The notes under the pieces are model-generated. The model was not told the origin of the DNA. It ran no database searches and saw only the letters and a list, made by a program, of their open reading frames with translations. From contig NC_059537.1 in NCBI RefSeq assembly GCF_905220415.1, forward strand, positions 7,199,622 through 7,263,621: a stretch of DNA of 64,000 nt. The letters are read 5' to 3'. Made by a program: the position numbers and the translations under genes. Origin of the DNA: Colias croceus (taxonomy: Eukaryota > Arthropoda > Insecta > Lepidoptera > Pieridae). Below, piece after piece: positions 62,579-64,000 of the stretch. Within the stretch, counting starts at the first letter, position 1. Each line of letters opens with the position of its first letter.

Positions 62579-63068
62579 GTAAGCCCTCATAAATAATTAA
62601 TAATAATAAGTTATCCTATATTAAGCATTTATATGAAATAAATTTTAAAAGTAGTTTGAAAATATTAAATTTTACAATTATTTTGTAACGTTCCAATTTT
62701 TTTATACTATGGTCATGGTAATATAATGATTTTTTACGAACTTTTATTGAACTAAGAAACTAGATTATAAATCAATTGACATTTTTTTAATTTCAATTAT
62801 AAGTTTTATTTATATTACTTGTAGAACCTATTTTGGGTTGACTTTAGTAACTTGCGGCATGAATTTCGGCGTGATTTTAATTTCTTTCGATCGATAATAA
62901 TGCCCCGTAACATACATTAACGGCTTTTCGTGCGGAAACATGTAATTACAGAGAAATCTTAATTTTAATTTTTGAGGTTATGTTCAAAATTGTTTGAGTT
63001 ACATTGACAAAACTACCTACAAGAATTGTGTTTGAAAGAGATAACAATTGTCAAAATGTGCATTAAAA
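62579..63068. other. Non-coding stretch
   Basis: AT-rich sequence with no supported feature. Confidence 0.4.
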
Positions 63069-63346
63069 ACCATAGTTCCTACATAGTTCATTCAAAAGCA
63101 TGTTGCTGAGGGACAACAATTCATACGGATTATTGGTGAGTAGTATATGATTTGGGCAACATGGGTTTGTTCATAAAAAAGTTAATCACTCAGATCCAGA
63201 CAACCCATTTGTTGCCCCTGATGGGACTCATACTCGAAGAATTGAGTCCCAGTGGCGTGTTGTAAAGAGATTTTTAAAAAAAAGATAACTATAACCACCC
63301 AAACTTCGATGATATTATTAAAGAATATAATATGTGGAGACGCTGA
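63069..63346 (+). pseudogene. Merlin-type (IS1016/IS1595-like) transposase fragment
   Basis: Merlin elements are cut-and-paste transposons with a DDE transposase related to bacterial IS1016. The fragment reads FIQKHVAEG, then (after a frame change) TIHTDYW, with the second catalytic Asp in T-D-x-W. HGFVHKKVNHS follows, then DPDNPFVAPDGTHTRRIESQ and WRVVKRFLKK, and after an A8 run in a new frame NYNHPNFDDIIKEYNMW. The VNHS-x-x-F-V-x-P-x-x-x-x-H-T-x-x-I-E-x-x-W block is diagnostic. At least three frame breaks and the missing N-terminus make it dead. Confidence 0.78.
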
Positions 63347-63529
63347 TTGGAAAAAAATAAAATTGATCCATTAAATGCCCTTGTAAATTGTATCAAACAT
63401 ATATAATTATTAAAAAAATGTTTTTTTTATTGTATGTATATTGCACACAAATTGTTAGTAACAGAACCGAATCTGTCCACCCCGATTCCACGTGGGACTT
63501 GTCTGTCATACACTAGAGTGTATTTAAAA

Positions 63530-63730
63530 AGTCGGAGGCGCGGAGGAGCGTGGCGCCCGCGTGTGCTGAGGAGCAGGCAGAGTCAAGCGAGCCGGAGTGG
63601 CTGAGGCTGGTCGCCAAAGGCGACCAAAAAGCCGAAGCTACGAAGGCGAGTGAAGACTCCTGCCTGCAACGAGGTACACGGGGGCAAGCGCCACGTTCTG
63701 CAGCGCCGGAGCAGTCAAGAAAGCCTATAA
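63530..63730 (+). repeat. GC-rich repeat-like block
   Basis: About 60% GC in an AT-rich setting. It includes 'gtcgccaaaggcgaccaaaa', whose GTCGCC/GGCGAC arms form a small stem. An open plus-strand frame (63550-63725) continues into a neighbouring SINE tail, so it is not a gene. It may be the head of a composite SINE whose tail is the next unit. Confidence 0.45.
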
Positions 63731-63764
63731 TCTTCAATATATATCTAACTACATTTCACTACAT

Positions 63765-63955
63765 AGGATTTAAAACAAAGTCGCTTTTTCTGTCCCTATT
63801 TCCCTATGTCCCTTTGTATGCTTAAATCTTTAAAACTACGCAACGGATTTTGATGCGGTTTTTTTTAATAGATAGAGTGATTCAAGAGGAAGGTTTTAGT
63901 ATATAATTTATTAGGTTTTAGACAAAGCGGGCGAAGCCGCGGGCGGTAAGCTACT
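63765..63955 (+). repeat. SINE-like repeat, 'gcgggcgaagccgcgggcgg' tail
   Basis: It runs from 'gtccctatttccctatgtcc' through 'acgcaacggattttgatgcg' to the GC tail plus 'taagctact'. It is a close copy, in opposite orientation, of 16880-17045. An A-rich stretch and a G7 run close the window. Confidence 0.78.
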
Positions 63956-64000
63956 ATAAATATAAACTCAAAAAAAAATAAAAAAAAATATAAGGGGGGG

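Noticed and set aside
63550..63825. 91-codon plus-strand frame (Ala/Glu-rich)
   Set aside because: It crosses from the GC-rich repeat block into a SINE tail, so the frame is a by-product of composition.
1..64000. CRISPR arrays, bacterial operons or prophage
   Set aside because: No regular direct repeats with spacers and no compact gene blocks. The sequence is clearly animal nuclear DNA with introns and LINE/SINE repeats.

Overview
This window looks like nuclear DNA of a lepidopteran insect (moth or butterfly). It is AT-rich, and it has long introns with consensus GT-AG junctions. It carries many short repeats with the 'cgggcgaagccg...agctag' 3' end that is widespread in Lepidoptera, and non-LTR retrotransposons of the types common in that order. 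I see no bacterial gene organisation, no tRNA or rRNA gene and no CRISPR array. The species cannot be named from the sequence.

The only host gene I can build lies on the minus strand from about 34165 down to 486. Fourteen exons, joined by GT-AG junctions with matching phases throughout, give 567 codons plus a stop. The first half is a FERM domain of the band 4.1-like 4 (EPB41L4A) type. A FERM-adjacent segment follows, then an Arg/Ser/His-rich linker, then a conserved-looking C-terminal block ending at a TAA. The N-terminal coding exon (start codon and first FERM strands) was not found. It is probably further right, in or beyond the 34-64 kb part.

Transposable elements fill the introns. They are: a truncated Jockey-like copy beside the 5713-5901 exon; a 5'-truncated RTE-type reverse transcriptase (6588-8927, minus); two mariner-like fragments in opposite orientation (15447-15925 and 25757-26852), the second rearranged into a palindrome; a near-intact two-ORF LINE (about 18654-23521, plus); a decayed Helitron replication-helicase segment (about 24590-25245); an RTE 3' fossil (3165-3375); and many SINE-like repeats. 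The intron between the 33686 and 28928 exons holds a 619-bp, almost perfect palindrome (32499-33117).

From 34 to 64 kb no host coding exon is recognised. This part holds a 140-bp tandem duplication (46830-47111), a frameshifted Jockey-like LINE with poly(A) tail (about 49640-53150), a 1.1-kb foldback element with 220-bp inverted ends rich in CAGCTG (58507-59612), a possible 5' untranslated exon on the plus strand ending at 62578, a broken Merlin-type transposase (63069-63346) and a GC-rich repeat-like block at the right end.

The most notable points are the intronic palindrome, the CAGCTG foldback element, tRNA-like A and B boxes inside the 5' leader of the intact LINE, and a partial exon duplication that carries its own splice acceptor.
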